From positions 124,001-188,000 of the forward strand of contig NZ_WQNI01000002.1 of assembly GCF_010993735.1 (NCBI RefSeq): a stretch of DNA of 64,000 nt, in the 5' to 3' direction. Within the stretch, counting starts at the first letter, position 1, and each line of letters begins with the position of its first letter. The notes beneath the pieces are model-generated. The model ran no database searches, had not been told where the DNA came from, and was given only the letters and a program-made list of their open reading frames with translations. The position numbers were made by a program, and so were the translations under genes. Source of the DNA: Chelativorans alearensis. Its GTDB lineage: Bacteria; Pseudomonadota; Alphaproteobacteria; Rhizobiales; Rhizobiaceae. Below are positions 8,357 through 18,418 of this stretch, piece by piece.

Positions 8357-9085
8357 TTACCAGCTTTCGGCGGCATCTGCGGCACCCAAAATTGCGCCGG
8401 GCCGCCCTTCGGCATCGAAGGTTTGAAGCAGCACCGCGCAGCGGCCGCCATTCTTCATGATCTCGCTCTTCGGCAACTCGAGGCGCATGGAACGTCCGTG
8501 CCACATGCCGATGGTCTGGAAGCTGGTGACGATGTTGCGGTAGTCGATCGATTGCCCGCGGTTCTCGCCGCCGCCGATCGAAACCACTTGACGTGGCTGG
8601 TAGTAGACGATGACGATGTGCGCGTCGGCCGGGGCCGCTTTCGCCGCGGTGCCGACATCGACAAAGACGCTCCCGTCGCTGGAGGAGATGTCGACATCGA
8701 CACTCAGCGCCGCGGCATCTTCCGATCCCTTGTCGATAGCTGCATAAACATCCTTACGGTGCGAGCCGACGATATCCCGCCGCCCGTTGACAACTGCCTG
8801 CGGGGTGTAGACCGAGCGGTCGAACGTCTCTCCGTAGGCGCGCTGCCGGGCGGTATTTTCCGGTGTGGCCAGTTCGTCCTTCCAGCCAAGATAGTCCCAA
8901 TAGTCGACGTGGTAGGCAAGCGCCACCACATCATCCCGCTCAGCCAGCTCCGCCAGCAGCGCGTCCGCAGGCGGGCAAGAGCTGCAGCCCTGGCTGGTGA
9001 AAAGCTCGACCACTCCCGCAGGCCTCTCCGCAGCCTGCACGTGGAACGGCGCTATAAGCGCCAGAAGGAGGATGATCAGCTTCAT
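8357..9085 (-). CDS. DUF1223 exported thioredoxin-like protein
   Basis: The 242-residue product starts with a clean signal peptide (MKLIILLLALIAPFHVQA) and then VVELFTSQGCSSCPPADALL, a CxxC motif in a thioredoxin-like fold that defines the DUF1223 family. Downstream blocks YHVDYWDYLGWKDELA and YTPQAVVNGR fit the family. It is likely a periplasmic redox-active protein of unknown substrate. An alternative ATG at 9121 adds 12 residues before the signal peptide; the shorter form is preferred because the hydrophobic core then begins at residue 3. Confidence 0.9.
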   Translation of the reverse strand: MKLIILLLALIAPFHVQAAERPAGVVELFTSQGCSSCPPADALLAELAERDDVVALAYHVDYWDYLGWKDELATPENTARQRAYGETFDRSVYTPQAVVNGRRDIVGSHRKDVYAAIDKGSEDAAALSVDVDISSSDGSVFVDVGTAAKAAPADAHIVIVYYQPRQVVSIGGGENRGQSIDYRNIVTSFQTIGMWHGRSMRLELPKSEIMKNGGRCAVLLQTFDAEGRPGAILGAADAAESW

Positions 9086-9256
9086 CGCGCTCACATGGAT
9101 GCGCGCGGGAGAGGTTCGCATATCCTTTTCGCCTGTCGGTCCGTGTCTACCCCAGTCGCACGGCAAGGTGCCGGCTCCGCCGTCTTTCAGCATTCATGCA
9201 GCGTAGCGGCTGCCGGGCTTCCTTGGGAAGTCACGTTGCGGTGAGGCTCTGGTGCT

Positions 9257-10057
9257 TCAGCCTAGCTCGGCGATCACCGGTACGTGATCGGAAGGGCGCT
9301 CCCAGCTGCGCGCCTCGCGCAGGACCTCGATGCGCCGCAGCGCCGGCGCGAGGTTGGCGGAGGCCCAGATATGATCGAGCCGTCGTCCGCGGTCGGATTG
9401 GTCCCAGTCCTTGGCGCGGTAGCTCCACCAGGTAAAGAGCTTTTCCTCCGGCGGGACATGCGTGCGCACGAGGTCGATCCAGCCTCCCTTGTCACGCAGA
9501 TTGTCCAGCCCCTCGGTCTCAACCGGCGTGTGGCTCACGACGTTCAGGAGTTGCTTGTGTGACCACACGTCCGTCTCCAGCGGGGCGATATTGAGGTCGC
9601 CTACCAGAACCGTCGCCGTATCGGCGTCCTCGGCGGGGCGCACCGCGTGCATTTCCTCGATGAAGTCGAGCTTGTGGCGGAACTTGGTGTTGATCTCAGG
9701 GTCCGGCTCGTCGCCGCCAGCCGGGACGTAGAAATTGTGCAAGAGGATGCGCCTTCCCTCCACATCCAGCATGGTCGAGACGTGCCGGCTGTCAACGATG
9801 CCGCAGAAGCCGCGCTTTTCCACTAGCCGCATGGGCCGGCGCGAGATTGTCGCCACGCCGTGATAGCCCTTCTGGCCATGGATCTCGATGTGCCCGTAAC
9901 CGAGCTTGCGGAAGGCGGCCAGCGGGAACTGGTCGTCCGGGCACTTGGTCTCCTGCAGGCACAGGACGTCCGGCTGCTGTTCTTCCAGAAAGCGCTGCAC
10001 CAGCGGCAGGCGCAGGCGAACGGAATTGATGTTCCAGGTGGCGATCTTGAGGGGCAT
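9257..10057 (-). CDS. xthA: exodeoxyribonuclease III
   Basis: The 266-residue enzyme shows the EEP-fold motifs in order: IATWNINSVR, LCLQETKC (metal-binding Glu), VLVGDLNIAPLETDV (Asp and Asn of the active site), and the C-terminal SDHVPV His. It acts as an AP endonuclease and 3'-5' exonuclease in base excision repair. The frame is open upstream but the ATG at 10057 starts exactly at MPLKIATWN, as in homologues. It lies downstream of ftsK and lolA on the same strand; a RIME-like repeat sits in the 180-bp gap before it. Confidence 0.95.
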   Translation of the reverse strand: MPLKIATWNINSVRLRLPLVQRFLEEQQPDVLCLQETKCPDDQFPLAAFRKLGYGHIEIHGQKGYHGVATISRRPMRLVEKRGFCGIVDSRHVSTMLDVEGRRILLHNFYVPAGGDEPDPEINTKFRHKLDFIEEMHAVRPAEDADTATVLVGDLNIAPLETDVWSHKQLLNVVSHTPVETEGLDNLRDKGGWIDLVRTHVPPEEKLFTWWSYRAKDWDQSDRGRRLDHIWASANLAPALRRIEVLREARSWERPSDHVPVIAELG

Positions 10058-10100
10058 TCGGCGCTCGGCTTGCAGCTTCTTCGGACAGAGCGGCAATAGC

Positions 10101-10200
10101 GCAATTCCAGGAAAAGTGGAAACCGGTTTTCCCTCCGAAATTGCGACAAGCAAAAGCCTAGATCGGATAATCGATTCCCTGAACCGATGATCCGGTCTAG
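10101..10200 (-). repeat. RIME-like intergenic repeat, copy 2 (inverted)
   Basis: It begins GCAATTCCAGGAAAAGTGGA AACCGG on the plus strand and ends with the hairpin GATCGGATAATCG / CCGATGATCCGGTC. This is the reverse complement arrangement of copy 1. It separates lolA from xthA. Confidence 0.8.
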
Positions 10201-10237
10201 CGCGCCGGACGAGCCGATGGCAAGCGCGGTGCTGTCA

Positions 10238-10888
10238 TCAACGGCCGCGGTTCAGCTCGTTGACACGGCGGTAATCGATCTCAAACACGCTGGGATCGAA
10301 GGTGACGCCCGCTTGCACGTTATAGATCATCACCGTCGTATCCTTGCCCTGGGCATCGGTGATGGTCCACTGGCGCAGCTCGTAGGAACCGGCATCGAAC
10401 ATCATGGTGATGGTCGAGCTGCCGAACAACTTCCGGTCGGCCAGCCTGATGGTCGTCAGATCCTCGTCCTCCTGGACGCTCTGCACCTTTTCGCCGGAAA
10501 GATCGATACGCTCGTCGAGGAGCAGCTTTAAAGGCGTTTGCGACAGCGGATAGACGTCCGCGGTGTTCATCCTCTTGTTCCGTACCACCACGGTTGTTCC
10601 GTCGGAGACAACCCGAAAACCAGCCGAACCCTCATAGTCGAAGCGGAGCTTTCCAGGCCGCTCGATGTAGAACTTGCCGCCGGTCTGTTCGCCACGGGGA
10701 CCGAACTGCACGAATTCGCCGGTCATCGTACGCACGCTGGAGAAATGCGCGGCTATGCGCTCGGCTGAATCCGCCGCTGCCTGCGCCGCGCCGGCCGTCA
10801 GAACACCCAGGGCAAGAGCGAGGAGGGCGGCCAAGGGGCGAGACCTCGGGCGGGGGGCGGCGGTGTTGCGCTTGGCTGGAATGGCCAT
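10238..10888 (-). CDS. lolA: outer-membrane lipoprotein carrier LolA family protein
   Basis: The 216-residue protein has a long basic N-region, a hydrophobic core (LAALLALALGVLTAGAAQA) and a LolA domain. The domain contains TMTGEFVQFGPRGEQTGGKFYIERPGKLRFDYEG, TVVVRNKRMNTADVYPLSQTPL and a C-terminal beta region ending VFEIDYRRV. It should shuttle lipoproteins from the LolCDE complex across the periplasm. It follows ftsK by 111 bp on the same strand, an arrangement conserved in alphaproteobacteria and many other bacteria. Confidence 0.93.
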   Translation of the reverse strand: MAIPAKRNTAAPRPRSRPLAALLALALGVLTAGAAQAAADSAERIAAHFSSVRTMTGEFVQFGPRGEQTGGKFYIERPGKLRFDYEGSAGFRVVSDGTTVVVRNKRMNTADVYPLSQTPLKLLLDERIDLSGEKVQSVQEDEDLTTIRLADRKLFGSSTITMMFDAGSYELRQWTITDAQGKDTTVMIYNVQAGVTFDPSVFEIDYRRVNELNRGR

Positions 10889-10999
10889 GCTTTCTGCACT
10901 CCGAAACGATTTGTCATTTGACGAGACGCTATCGCCTCAACTGGGCCGAAATTGGGCTCCGGGCCTGAACGTCCCGGCGTCGCGCGCAGCCTTCGGCTC

Positions 11000-13513
11000 T
11001 CAGACGTCCTCTTCTTCCGTCGGCACGAGGATCTCGCGCTTGCCGGCGTGGTTGGCCGGGCCGACGATGCCTTCCTGCTCCATACGCTCGATGATGGAGG
11101 CGGCGCGGTTGTAGCCGATGCCCAACCGCCGCTGGATATAGCTCGTCGAAGCCTTGCCGTCGCGCAGGACCACGGCGACCGCCTGGTCGTACGGGTCTTC
11201 CGAATCGCCCAGATTGCCGACATCGCCACCGCTGCCCCCGGGGGGATCGTCGCCGTCGTCTTCCGTCACGGCATCAAGATAGTCCGGCGCGCCCTGGGTT
11301 TTCAGATGTGCGACGATCTGCTCCACTTCCGTGTCCGAGACGAAGGGGCCGTGCACGCGCTGGATGCGCCCGCCACCGGCCATATAGAGCATATCACCCA
11401 TGCCCAGGAGCTGCTCAGCGCCCTGCTCACCCAGGATGGTGCGACTGTCGATCTTGGAGGTGACCTGGAAGGAGATGCGGGTCGGGAAATTGGCCTTGAT
11501 GGTGCCCGTGATCACGTCGACCGACGGGCGCTGGGTGGCCATGATGACGTGGATGCCGGCAGCGCGCGCCATCTGCGCCAGGCGCTGCACCGCGCCCTCG
11601 ATATCCTTGCCGGCGACCATCATGAGATCCGCCATCTCGTCGATGATGACGACGATGAAGGGCATCGGGTCCAGATCCAGGTCCTCGGTCTCGTAGATCG
11701 CCTCGCCGGTCTCGCGGTCGAACCCGGTCTGCACCGTGCGGGTGATCGTCTGGCCCTTCTTCTGGGCCTGGGCGACGCGCTGGTTGAAACCCTCGATGTT
11801 GCGCACGCCCACCTTGGACATCTTGCGGTAGCGGTCCTCCATCTCCCGCACTGTCCATTTCAGCGCCACCACCGCCTTCTTCGGGTCGGTGACGACGGGG
11901 GTGAGAAGATGCGGGATGCCGTCATAGACGGAAAGCTCGAGCATCTTCGGGTCGATCATGATCAGGCGGCATTCCTCCGGCGTCATGCGGTAGAGCAGCG
12001 ACAGGATCATCGTGTTGATGGCGACCGACTTGCCCGAGCCGGTGGTACCGGCGACGAGCAGGTGCGGCATCTTGGCGAGGTCGGCGATCACGGCGCTGCC
12101 GTTGATGGTCTTGCCCAGGCCTAGCGCCAGCTTCGTCTTGGTGGTCTCGAACTCGCGACTGGCCAGAAGCTCGCGCAGGAACACCATCTCGCGGGTCGCG
12201 TTGGGCAATTCGATGCCGATGGCGTTGCGCCCAGGCACCACGGCAACGCGCGCGGCGATCGCGCTCATCGAGCGGGCGATGTCATCGGCAAGGCCGATAA
12301 CGCGCGAGGACTTGATGCCCGGTGCAGGTTCCAGCTCGTAGAGCGTGACGACGGGGCCGGGCCGGACATGGATGATCTCACCCTTGACGCCGAAATCTTC
12401 CAGGACCCCTTCCAGAAGCCGCGCATTCTGCTCCAGCGCTTCCTTGGAGAGGGTCGCGTCCTTGGCCGCGGCCTTGGGTTCGGCCAGAAGATGCAGGGCG
12501 GGAAGCGTGAACTCGCCAGAATCGAGAAACGAGGGCTGTGCCTCGCGGCGCACGCGCGCGCCGGGTGCCGGGCGGGGCGCGGGGTTGCCCACGCGCGCCG
12601 CGGGCTGCTGCGCTGACGGGCCTGTCGGCTCGGGCGCGATGGAAAGACCGTCGAACGGTTCGGCGCCGAAGCCGCCAGCGTCGAAATCGGGCTCGATGCG
12701 CGCATCGTCCATCGCTGCCGGCTTGGGCATCGGAGTGTCGAACTCCGGCGCCAGGGGGTCGACATGCACGGCAAAGCGGCGACGCCAGAAGGCGCGCACC
12801 GACAGCCACCAGTGCACAAGCACACCGAGCGCGACGAAGCCGCCATCCTCCTCGTCTTCGTCGATGTCGTCGAAGGTGTCGACCTCCGGCTCGGCGGCGG
12901 GTGCGGGGGGCGCGGAGCGGCCGAAGATGCCGGCGCCGTAAAGGGTCAGCCATACGGCGGGCGCGGCGAGCAGCCCCGCCACCACGATGCCGAACCAGCC
13001 CTGCGGATAAGCACCGCTGAGCATGGCGGGGGCGGCCAGAACCACATCGCCGAAAACGCCGCCGAGCCCGGTGGGCAGCGGCCACGTCTCCGGCGGAGTC
13101 ATGCAGCCGGCCACGCCGGCAGCCAACACGCTGCCGCCAAACCAGGCGGCGGAGCGTCGCCAGGGCCTGTCGATGCCGCGCGCAGCAAAGAGGAAGATGC
13201 CCCAGAAGACAGCCGGCACGAGGCCCGCCACCGACGCGAGGCCGAAAAACTGCATGGCGATGTCGGAGTAGACCGCGCCAGGATAGCCCATGGCGTTGGT
13301 CACCGGGTTATCAGTCGCATAGCTGAAGCTCGGATCGGCGACGTTCCACGTGGCAAGGCTCGCCAGGCAGAAGGCAACGAGCGCCAACGTCAACAGCCCA
13401 AGCCCGCGCGCCGCTTGCCTCCGTAAGAAGCCGTGCACCCCGAAACCGCCGTCATGCATGGCAAACGCCGCGGAAGAACCGGAACTCATTCGCATTTCCC
13501 CGTCCACAGTCAT
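11000..13513 (-). CDS. ftsK: DNA translocase FtsK
   Basis: The 837-residue protein has four hydrophobic helices in residues ~35-200, an acidic linker ([15 protein letters not shown]) and a Pro/Ala-rich linker. A RecA-type motor follows, with Walker [14 protein letters not shown], Walker [14 protein letters not shown] and [14 protein letters not shown]. The C-terminal winged-helix gamma domain reads [25 protein letters not shown]. It pumps chromosome ends during division and activates dimer resolution. Starts at the ATG at 13513 or slightly inside (MRMSSGSS) are both possible. The acidic tail TEEEDV is normal for the group. Confidence 0.96.
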   Translation of the reverse strand: MTVDGEMRMSSGSSAAFAMHDGGFGVHGFLRRQAARGLGLLTLALVAFCLASLATWNVADPSFSYATDNPVTNAMGYPGAVYSDIAMQFFGLASVAGLVPAVFWGIFLFAARGIDRPWRRSAAWFGGSVLAAGVAGCMTPPETWPLPTGLGGVFGDVVLAAPAMLSGAYPQGWFGIVVAGLLAAPAVWLTLYGAGIFGRSAPPAPAAEPEVDTFDDIDEDEEDGGFVALGVLVHWWLSVRAFWRRRFAVHVDPLAPEFDTPMPKPAAMDDARIEPDFDAGGFGAEPFDGLSIAPEPTGPSAQQPAARVGNPAPRPAPGARVRREAQPSFLDSGEFTLPALHLLAEPKAAAKDATLSKEALEQNARLLEGVLEDFGVKGEIIHVRPGPVVTLYELEPAPGIKSSRVIGLADDIARSMSAIAARVAVVPGRNAIGIELPNATREMVFLRELLASREFETTKTKLALGLGKTINGSAVIADLAKMPHLLVAGTTGSGKSVAINTMILSLLYRMTPEECRLIMIDPKMLELSVYDGIPHLLTPVVTDPKKAVVALKWTVREMEDRYRKMSKVGVRNIEGFNQRVAQAQKKGQTITRTVQTGFDRETGEAIYETEDLDLDPMPFIVVIIDEMADLMMVAGKDIEGAVQRLAQMARAAGIHVIMATQRPSVDVITGTIKANFPTRISFQVTSKIDSRTILGEQGAEQLLGMGDMLYMAGGGRIQRVHGPFVSDTEVEQIVAHLKTQGAPDYLDAVTEDDGDDPPGGSGGDVGNLGDSEDPYDQAVAVVLRDGKASTSYIQRRLGIGYNRAASIIERMEQEGIVGPANHAGKREILVPTEEEDV

Positions 13514-13665
13514 AGATGACGCGCTCGCGCGCGCTCCGACACCGGGCCTAACCTAGACGGGGGAAGGTTAAGGCTGCATTAACCATGGGAGTGGCGAGGA
13601 AATGGGAGAATACAGGAGCAAGGCAGCGGGGTGGCACTCCGACCGCCTTACAGTCTTGGTCCCCT

Positions 13666-13697
13666 AAAAAAATGAGGCCCGGCTTGCGCCGGGCCTT
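13666..13697 (-). terminator. terminator of the glnK-amtB operon
   Basis: On the minus strand a perfect 8-bp GC stem (GGCCCGGC / GCCGGGCC) is followed, after TCA, by a run of seven T. It lies 33 bp past the amtB stop. Confidence 0.9.
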
Positions 13698-13729
13698 GTG
13701 GCATCTCGGGAAGGAAGATGCAGCCGGAA

Positions 13730-15094
13730 CTACGTGGTGTAGTGGTAGGCCGCCTCGCCGTGCGAGGTGAGGTCGAGACCCTGGGTCTCGGCTTCTGGCG
13801 TTGGGCGCAGGCCGACGATAGCATCGACGACCTTGTAGAGGATCGCCGAGATGATGCCGCACCACAGGACGGTCACGAGGACGGCGACAAACTGCACCCA
13901 CACCTGCGAGGCGATGGAGAAGTCCTCGCCACCCGTACCGCCGAGCCACGGCGCGGTGAAGATGCCCGTGCCGAGCGCGCCGACGATGCCGCCGATGCCG
14001 TGGATGCCGAACACATCCAGGCTGTCGTCATAGCCAAACTTGTTCTTCACGACCGCCACGAAGAAGTAGCAGACGGCGCTGGCAATCGCGCCGAGCACGA
14101 TGGCGCCGACCGGGCCAACCGTGCCGCACGCCGGCGTGACTGCAACCAGACCCGCCACCAGACCCGAGACTGCGCCCAGCATGGAAGCTTTGCCGCGATG
14201 CAGCGCCTCGATCACGCTCCAGCCGACAATCGCGCCTGCCGTCGCCGTGAAAGTGTTGATCATCGCAAGCGCCGCGCCGCCATTGGCTTCCAGATTGGAG
14301 CCGGCATTGAAGCCGAACCAGCCGACCCACAGGATCGAGCCGCCCACCATGGTGAGCGTCATGGAGTGCGGGGCCAGGATCTCTTTGCCATAGCCGTTGC
14401 GCCTGCCGACCAGGATGCAGCCGACCAGGGCCGCGATGCCCGCATTGATGTGGACGACCGTGCCGCCGGCGAAATCGAGCGCGCCAAGGTTGAAGAGATA
14501 GCCGCTGCCGTCCCACACCATGTGTGCGATCGGGAAATAGACGAAGGTCACCCACAAGATGGTGAACAGCATCACCGCCGAGAACTTGATGCGTTCGGCG
14601 AAGGCACCGACGATCAGCGCCGGCGTGATGACGGCGAAGGTCATCTGGAAGACGATGAACACATATTCGGGGATGACCACGCCGTCGGTGAAGGTGGCCG
14701 CCTCCGAATCAGCGGTGACACCGGCCAGGAACAGCTTGCCGAATCCGCCCCAGAACGGGCTGGTGCCGCCGCCGAAGGCGAAGGAGTAGCCCCACAGCAC
14801 CCACACGACCATCACCACGGCGGCGATCATGGTGCACTGCATGAGGACGGAAAGCGCGTTCTTGGTGCGCACGAGGCCGCCATAGAATAGTGCCAGGCCC
14901 GGCATGGTCATGAAGAGCACGAGCAGGCTTGCCGTCATCATCCAGGCAACGTCGCCCTTGTCCATGACGGTTGCCGCTTCGGCAGCTTCCTCGGCCGCCT
15001 CCTGCGCCAAAGCCGGCAGGGCCGCAAAGGCTGCCAGTGCAAGCGCGCCCGCCCCGGACGCGCATCTTGCGAAAGCGTTGTTCGGAAATCTCAT
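13730..15094 (-). CDS. amtB: ammonium transporter
   Basis: The 454-residue protein has a cleavable signal peptide (ending PALAQ), an acidic spacer, then eleven membrane helices. The conserved pore residues are visible: the first histidine in PIAHMVWDGSGYL and the second in DVFGIHGIGGIVG. SLLVLFMTMPGLALFYGGLVR is the Amt signature. It conducts ammonium and is gated by GlnK. An AGGGAGAG site precedes the ATG at 15094. It lies 29 bp after glnK, a conserved operon. Confidence 0.96.
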   Translation of the reverse strand: MRFPNNAFARCASGAGALALAAFAALPALAQEAAEEAAEAATVMDKGDVAWMMTASLLVLFMTMPGLALFYGGLVRTKNALSVLMQCTMIAAVVMVVWVLWGYSFAFGGGTSPFWGGFGKLFLAGVTADSEAATFTDGVVIPEYVFIVFQMTFAVITPALIVGAFAERIKFSAVMLFTILWVTFVYFPIAHMVWDGSGYLFNLGALDFAGGTVVHINAGIAALVGCILVGRRNGYGKEILAPHSMTLTMVGGSILWVGWFGFNAGSNLEANGGAALAMINTFTATAGAIVGWSVIEALHRGKASMLGAVSGLVAGLVAVTPACGTVGPVGAIVLGAIASAVCYFFVAVVKNKFGYDDSLDVFGIHGIGGIVGALGTGIFTAPWLGGTGGEDFSIASQVWVQFVAVLVTVLWCGIISAILYKVVDAIVGLRPTPEAETQGLDLTSHGEAAYHYTT

Positions 15095-15123
15095 TTTACT
15101 CTCCCTGAAAAGGCCGGAGTCGC

Positions 15124-15462
15124 TCACAGCGCGTCGGCGTCGGTCTCGCCGGTGCGGATGCGCACGGCTTTCTCGATGTTGTGGACGAAGATCTTGCCGT
15201 CGCCGATCTGGCCGGTCTTGGCGGCGGTCGTGATGGCATCGACGGCCTTGTCGGCCGTATCGTCGTCCACCGCCACCTCCACCTTGACCTTCGGCAGGAA
15301 GCTCACCGCATATTCGGCGCCGCGATAGATTTCCGTGTGCCCCTTCTGCCGCCCGTAGCCCTTAACCTCGGTGACGGTCAGCCCCTGAATGCCAAGCTCG
15401 GTCAGCGCTTCACGCACCGCCTCCAGCTTGAACGGCTTTATGATTGCCATGACGAGTTTCAT
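15124..15462 (-). CDS. glnK: nitrogen regulatory protein P-II
   Basis: The protein is 112 residues, the exact family length. MAIIKPFKLEAVREAL, the T-loop GRQKGHTEIYRGAEY with the uridylylated Tyr51, and DGKIFVHNIEKAVRIRTGE (ATP/2-oxoglutarate-binding C-terminal signature) are all intact. It senses 2-oxoglutarate, ATP and ADP, and blocks AmtB when nitrogen is plentiful. The gene is first in the operon, behind a sigma-54-type promoter. Confidence 0.97.
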   Translation of the reverse strand: MKLVMAIIKPFKLEAVREALTELGIQGLTVTEVKGYGRQKGHTEIYRGAEYAVSFLPKVKVEVAVDDDTADKAVDAITTAAKTGQIGDGKIFVHNIEKAVRIRTGETDADAL

Positions 15463-15546
15463 CAGGTTTCACCCCTGCCTCTGCGGATGGACCGCGTTGC
15501 ATGTGCCGCCGACGCGCCAAAAGGCAGCCGACAGTGGCAAAGGTGA

Positions 15547-15562
15547 TTCAAGTGCCGTGCCA
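15547..15562 (-). promoter_or_regulatory. sigma-54 (-24/-12) promoter of glnK-amtB
   Basis: The minus strand reads TGGCACG-N4-TTGAA. The -24 block is a perfect match and the -12 block has one mismatch to TTGCA/T, with exact spacing. It predicts a start near 15535 and a 5' leader of about 75 bases. NtrC activation from sites in the 120 bp further upstream is expected, but I could not pick a clear NtrC palindrome. Confidence 0.75.
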
Positions 15563-15681
15563 ATTGCGTGACATCGCACTCAAACCTCTTAAATCGTTGA
15601 GGAAAATCGGCCGTGACAGAAGCGGCAGGTGGTCTATTCACAGAGGAGCAGGTCAAAAACTAGGCAAAAACTCAAAATTGC

Positions 15682-16548
15682 CTATTTTTTGCGCAGACGC
15701 ACGAGTCCCTCTTGGGCCACGGAAGCGATAAGCGTGCCTTCACGCGAGTAGATGCTGCCGCGAGAAAACCCCCGGGCGCCACCCGAAGAAGGACTGTCCT
15801 GGGTGTAGAGCAGCCAATCGTCGAGCGGATGCGGCCGGTGGAACCACATAGCATGATCGAGACTGGCCATCTGCAGCTCGGGATCGAAGACCGAACGTCC
15901 GTGAGCGAAGGTGGAGGTGTCGAGCAACGTCATGTCGGACAGATAGGCGAGCACTGCCGCCTGGATGGCGCGGTCCTCGGGCACCGGGCCCGTCGCCCGC
16001 AGCCACACATCCTGGAAGGGCGGCAGCTTATCGTGCGTCGTGTAGTGCTTAATATGGACGGGGCGGATCTCCACCGGGCGCTCGCGCTCCCAATAGCGGC
16101 GGATGTTTTCCGGCACTTGGTCGCCGAAGGTTGCGAGGAACTCCCGCTGCGGGCGCAGCGTCTCTGGCGCGGGAACCTCTTCCGGCATCGGCAGTTGATG
16201 CTCCAGCCCCGCCTCGTCGACCTGGAAGGAGGCGGAAAGCGAGAAGATGGCATGGCCATGCTGGATGGCGACGACGCGTCTTGTGGCGAAACTGCCGCCG
16301 TCGCGGATCCGGTCCACCTCGTATATGATGGGCACTGCCGGGTCCCCCGGACGCATGAAATAGCAATGCAGGGAATGCACGTGGCGGTTCTCGGCCACGG
16401 TGCGCTGCGCGGCAACCAGTGCTTGGCCGATCACCTGCCCGCCGAATACACGCTGCCAGCCCACTTGCGGGCTGCGACCGCGAAACAGGTTGTGTTCGAG
16501 CGCCTCGAGATTAAGTATGTCGAGGAGCGCCTGCATGGCCGACGACAT
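15682..16548 (-). CDS. tesB: acyl-CoA thioesterase II
   Basis: The 288-residue double hot-dog protein contains FRGRSPQVGWQRVFGGQVIGQALVAA, HSLHCYFMRPGD, SDMTLLDTST (catalytic Asp/Thr region) and SLDHAMWFHRP, followed by a C-terminal GSIYSREGTLIASVAQEGL with the catalytic Gln. These are the features of TesB. It hydrolyses medium and long acyl-CoAs. The ATG at 16548 gives family length; the frame is open further upstream but without homology. It is divergent from the monooxygenase gene. Confidence 0.95.
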   Translation of the reverse strand: MSSAMQALLDILNLEALEHNLFRGRSPQVGWQRVFGGQVIGQALVAAQRTVAENRHVHSLHCYFMRPGDPAVPIIYEVDRIRDGGSFATRRVVAIQHGHAIFSLSASFQVDEAGLEHQLPMPEEVPAPETLRPQREFLATFGDQVPENIRRYWERERPVEIRPVHIKHYTTHDKLPPFQDVWLRATGPVPEDRAIQAAVLAYLSDMTLLDTSTFAHGRSVFDPELQMASLDHAMWFHRPHPLDDWLLYTQDSPSSGGARGFSRGSIYSREGTLIASVAQEGLVRLRKK

Positions 16549-16642
16549 GTGGACTGGACCCCTCTGGTAGCGTTGCGGTAGCGGTGACAAACCGAAGGGC
16601 GAGGCGCAAGTCAAGGCAGCAATGTACCACGGAGGAAAACCC

Positions 16643-17890
16643 ATGGCCGGCAAAAACAAGGGCGAGCGCTTCTCCGACCGCCTCGATGTGGTGATTGCAG
16701 GTGCCGGCTATGTGGGGCTGGCTATCGCCGTTTCGCTCGTCCAGGCGCGGCCGGGCTTGAAGGTACTGGTCGTCGATGCCGCGCCCGAGGGCGTTTGGCA
16801 GCGTGACGGCCGTGCCTCGGCCATAGCGGCGGCGGCGGCGCGCATGCTGCGCCGGCTCGGCTGCTGGGATGAGATCGCGCCGGAAGCCCAGCCGATCGTC
16901 GATATGGTCATCACCGATTCGCGCACGTCCGATCCGGTGCGCCCGGTCTTCCTGACCTTCGGCGGCGAGGCCGCGCCCGGTGAACCCTTCGCTCATATGG
17001 TCATGAACCGCGATCTTACCGGTGCGCTGCGCCGACGCGCCGGTGAGTTGGGGGTCGATATCGTGCAGGGTGTGGCGGTCGAGGGGTTTGAGACGGAGCC
17101 GGCCGAAATCGTTATTCGCCTTGGGGACGGCGCCGGGCTGCGCACGCGTCTTCTGATCGCCGCCGACGGGGTGAAATCGCGCCTGCGCAACATGGCCGGC
17201 ATCCGCACGCTGAACTGGGAATACGGCCAGTCGGGCATCGTCTGTACCGTTGCGCACGAGCGTCCGCACGAGGGCCGCGCGGAAGAGCATTTCCTGCCCG
17301 CCGGCCCCTTCGCCACGCTGCCGCTCAAGGGCAACCGCTCCTCCATCGTGTGGACCGAGCGCACGAAGGACGCCGAGCGGCTGGTGGCCGAAGACGATCT
17401 CGTCTTCGAGCATGAACTCGAGCAACGCTTCGGCCTCAAGCTCGGTGAGATCCGGGTCGAGGGGCCGCGCCGCGCGTGGCCTCTGGGCCTGACTCTGGCG
17501 CGCGACTTCGTGCGCCCGCGTTTTGCACTTGCCGGCGATGCCGCCCACGGCATCCACCCCATTGCCGGCCAGGGCCTCAATCTCGGCTTCAGAGACGCCG
17601 CCGCGCTTGCGCAGGTGGTGGTTGAAGCGGACAGGCTGGGCGAAGACATCGGGGCGCTCGACGTGCTGCAGCGATACGAACGCTGGCGCCGCTTCGATAC
17701 GGTGCAGATGGGGGTGACGACGGACGTGCTGAACCGCCTTTTCTCCAACGATATCGCGCCGCTCAGGGCGGTGCGCGACATCGGTCTGGGTCTGGTGGAC
17801 CGCATGCCCGGCATGAAGAGCTTTTTCGTCCGCCAGGCCTCCGGCCTGTCCGGTTCCGCGCCGCGCCTGCTCCAGGGCGAGGCAATCTGA
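16643..17890 (+). CDS. UbiH/UbiF/Coq6 family FAD-dependent hydroxylase
   Basis: The 415-residue flavoprotein has the dinucleotide fold VVIAGAGYVGLAIAVSL near residue 14, the DG motif region LLIAADGVKSRLR, and the C-terminal FAD motif ALAGDAAHGIHPIAGQGLNLG. These place it in the ubiquinone biosynthesis hydroxylase family, which adds hydroxyls to the quinone ring using O2. The exact ring position cannot be read from sequence. GGAGG lies 7 bases before the ATG at 16643. OsmC follows after 23 bp. Confidence 0.93.
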   Translation: MAGKNKGERFSDRLDVVIAGAGYVGLAIAVSLVQARPGLKVLVVDAAPEGVWQRDGRASAIAAAAARMLRRLGCWDEIAPEAQPIVDMVITDSRTSDPVRPVFLTFGGEAAPGEPFAHMVMNRDLTGALRRRAGELGVDIVQGVAVEGFETEPAEIVIRLGDGAGLRTRLLIAADGVKSRLRNMAGIRTLNWEYGQSGIVCTVAHERPHEGRAEEHFLPAGPFATLPLKGNRSSIVWTERTKDAERLVAEDDLVFEHELEQRFGLKLGEIRVEGPRRAWPLGLTLARDFVRPRFALAGDAAHGIHPIAGQGLNLGFRDAAALAQVVVEADRLGEDIGALDVLQRYERWRRFDTVQMGVTTDVLNRLFSNDIAPLRAVRDIGLGLVDRMPGMKSFFVRQASGLSGSAPRLLQGEAI

Positions 17891-17913
17891 GCGCAAACAC
17901 AAGGAGACGAAGG

Positions 17914-18351
17914 ATGAAGCGTCACGCGAATGCCATCTGGAAGGGATCGCTTACCGAAGGCTCCGGCAGGCTCGACACCCAGAGCCAGGCCATCGGCGAC
18001 CTGCCGATCAGCTTCAAGGCCCGCTTTGAGGACGAGACCGGAAAGGCCGGCACCAACCCGGAGGAGCTGATCGCCGCGGCACATGCGAGTTGCATCGCCA
18101 TGCAGCTTGCCCATATGCTGGCCGAGAACGGCACGCCCCCCGAGACGCTTTATTCCAAGGCCGAGGTCGACCTGCAGCCGGCCGAGGGCGGCGGCTTCGA
18201 GATCCGCTCGAGCGCCATCACGATGATCGGCAAAGTGCCGGGGATGGAGGAAGACAAATTCAAGGAGATCGCCGCCAAGGCGAAGGAAATCTGCCCGGTA
18301 TCCAAGGCGCTCGGGGCCATCGACATCACCCTTGAGGCGAAGTTTGCCTGA
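17914..18351 (+). CDS. osmC: OsmC family peroxiredoxin
   Basis: The 145-residue protein has the two reactive cysteines of OsmC: one in AAHASCIAMQLAHML, the other in AKEICPVSKALGAIDITL. NPEELIAAAHASC is the family signature. It reduces organic hydroperoxides in the cytoplasm. An AAGGAGA site precedes the ATG. It is probably co-transcribed with the hydroxylase upstream and followed by palindromic repeats. Confidence 0.94.
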   Translation: MKRHANAIWKGSLTEGSGRLDTQSQAIGDLPISFKARFEDETGKAGTNPEELIAAAHASCIAMQLAHMLAENGTPPETLYSKAEVDLQPAEGGGFEIRSSAITMIGKVPGMEEDKFKEIAAKAKEICPVSKALGAIDITLEAKFA

Positions 18352-18360
18352 ACTCGGCAC

Positions 18361-18404
18361 CTACAGCGCCGTGCGTTCTTTCGGACGCACAAAGGGCGCT
18401 GTAG
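18361..18404. repeat. palindromic intergenic element (CTACAGCGCC type)
   Basis: The outer arms CTACAGCGCC / GGCGCTGTAG and inner arms GTGCGT / ACGCAC form a 44-bp stem-loop 9 bp after osmC. Elements of this type are frequent between rhizobial genes. It may also act as a transcript-end structure. Confidence 0.75.
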
Positions 18405-18418
18405 CGTATTGAATCCAC

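Noticed and set aside
8066-8504. Minus-strand frames in the DUF2794-DUF1223 gap
   Set aside because: They overlap the inverted repeat and the terminator and show no domain or start signal.
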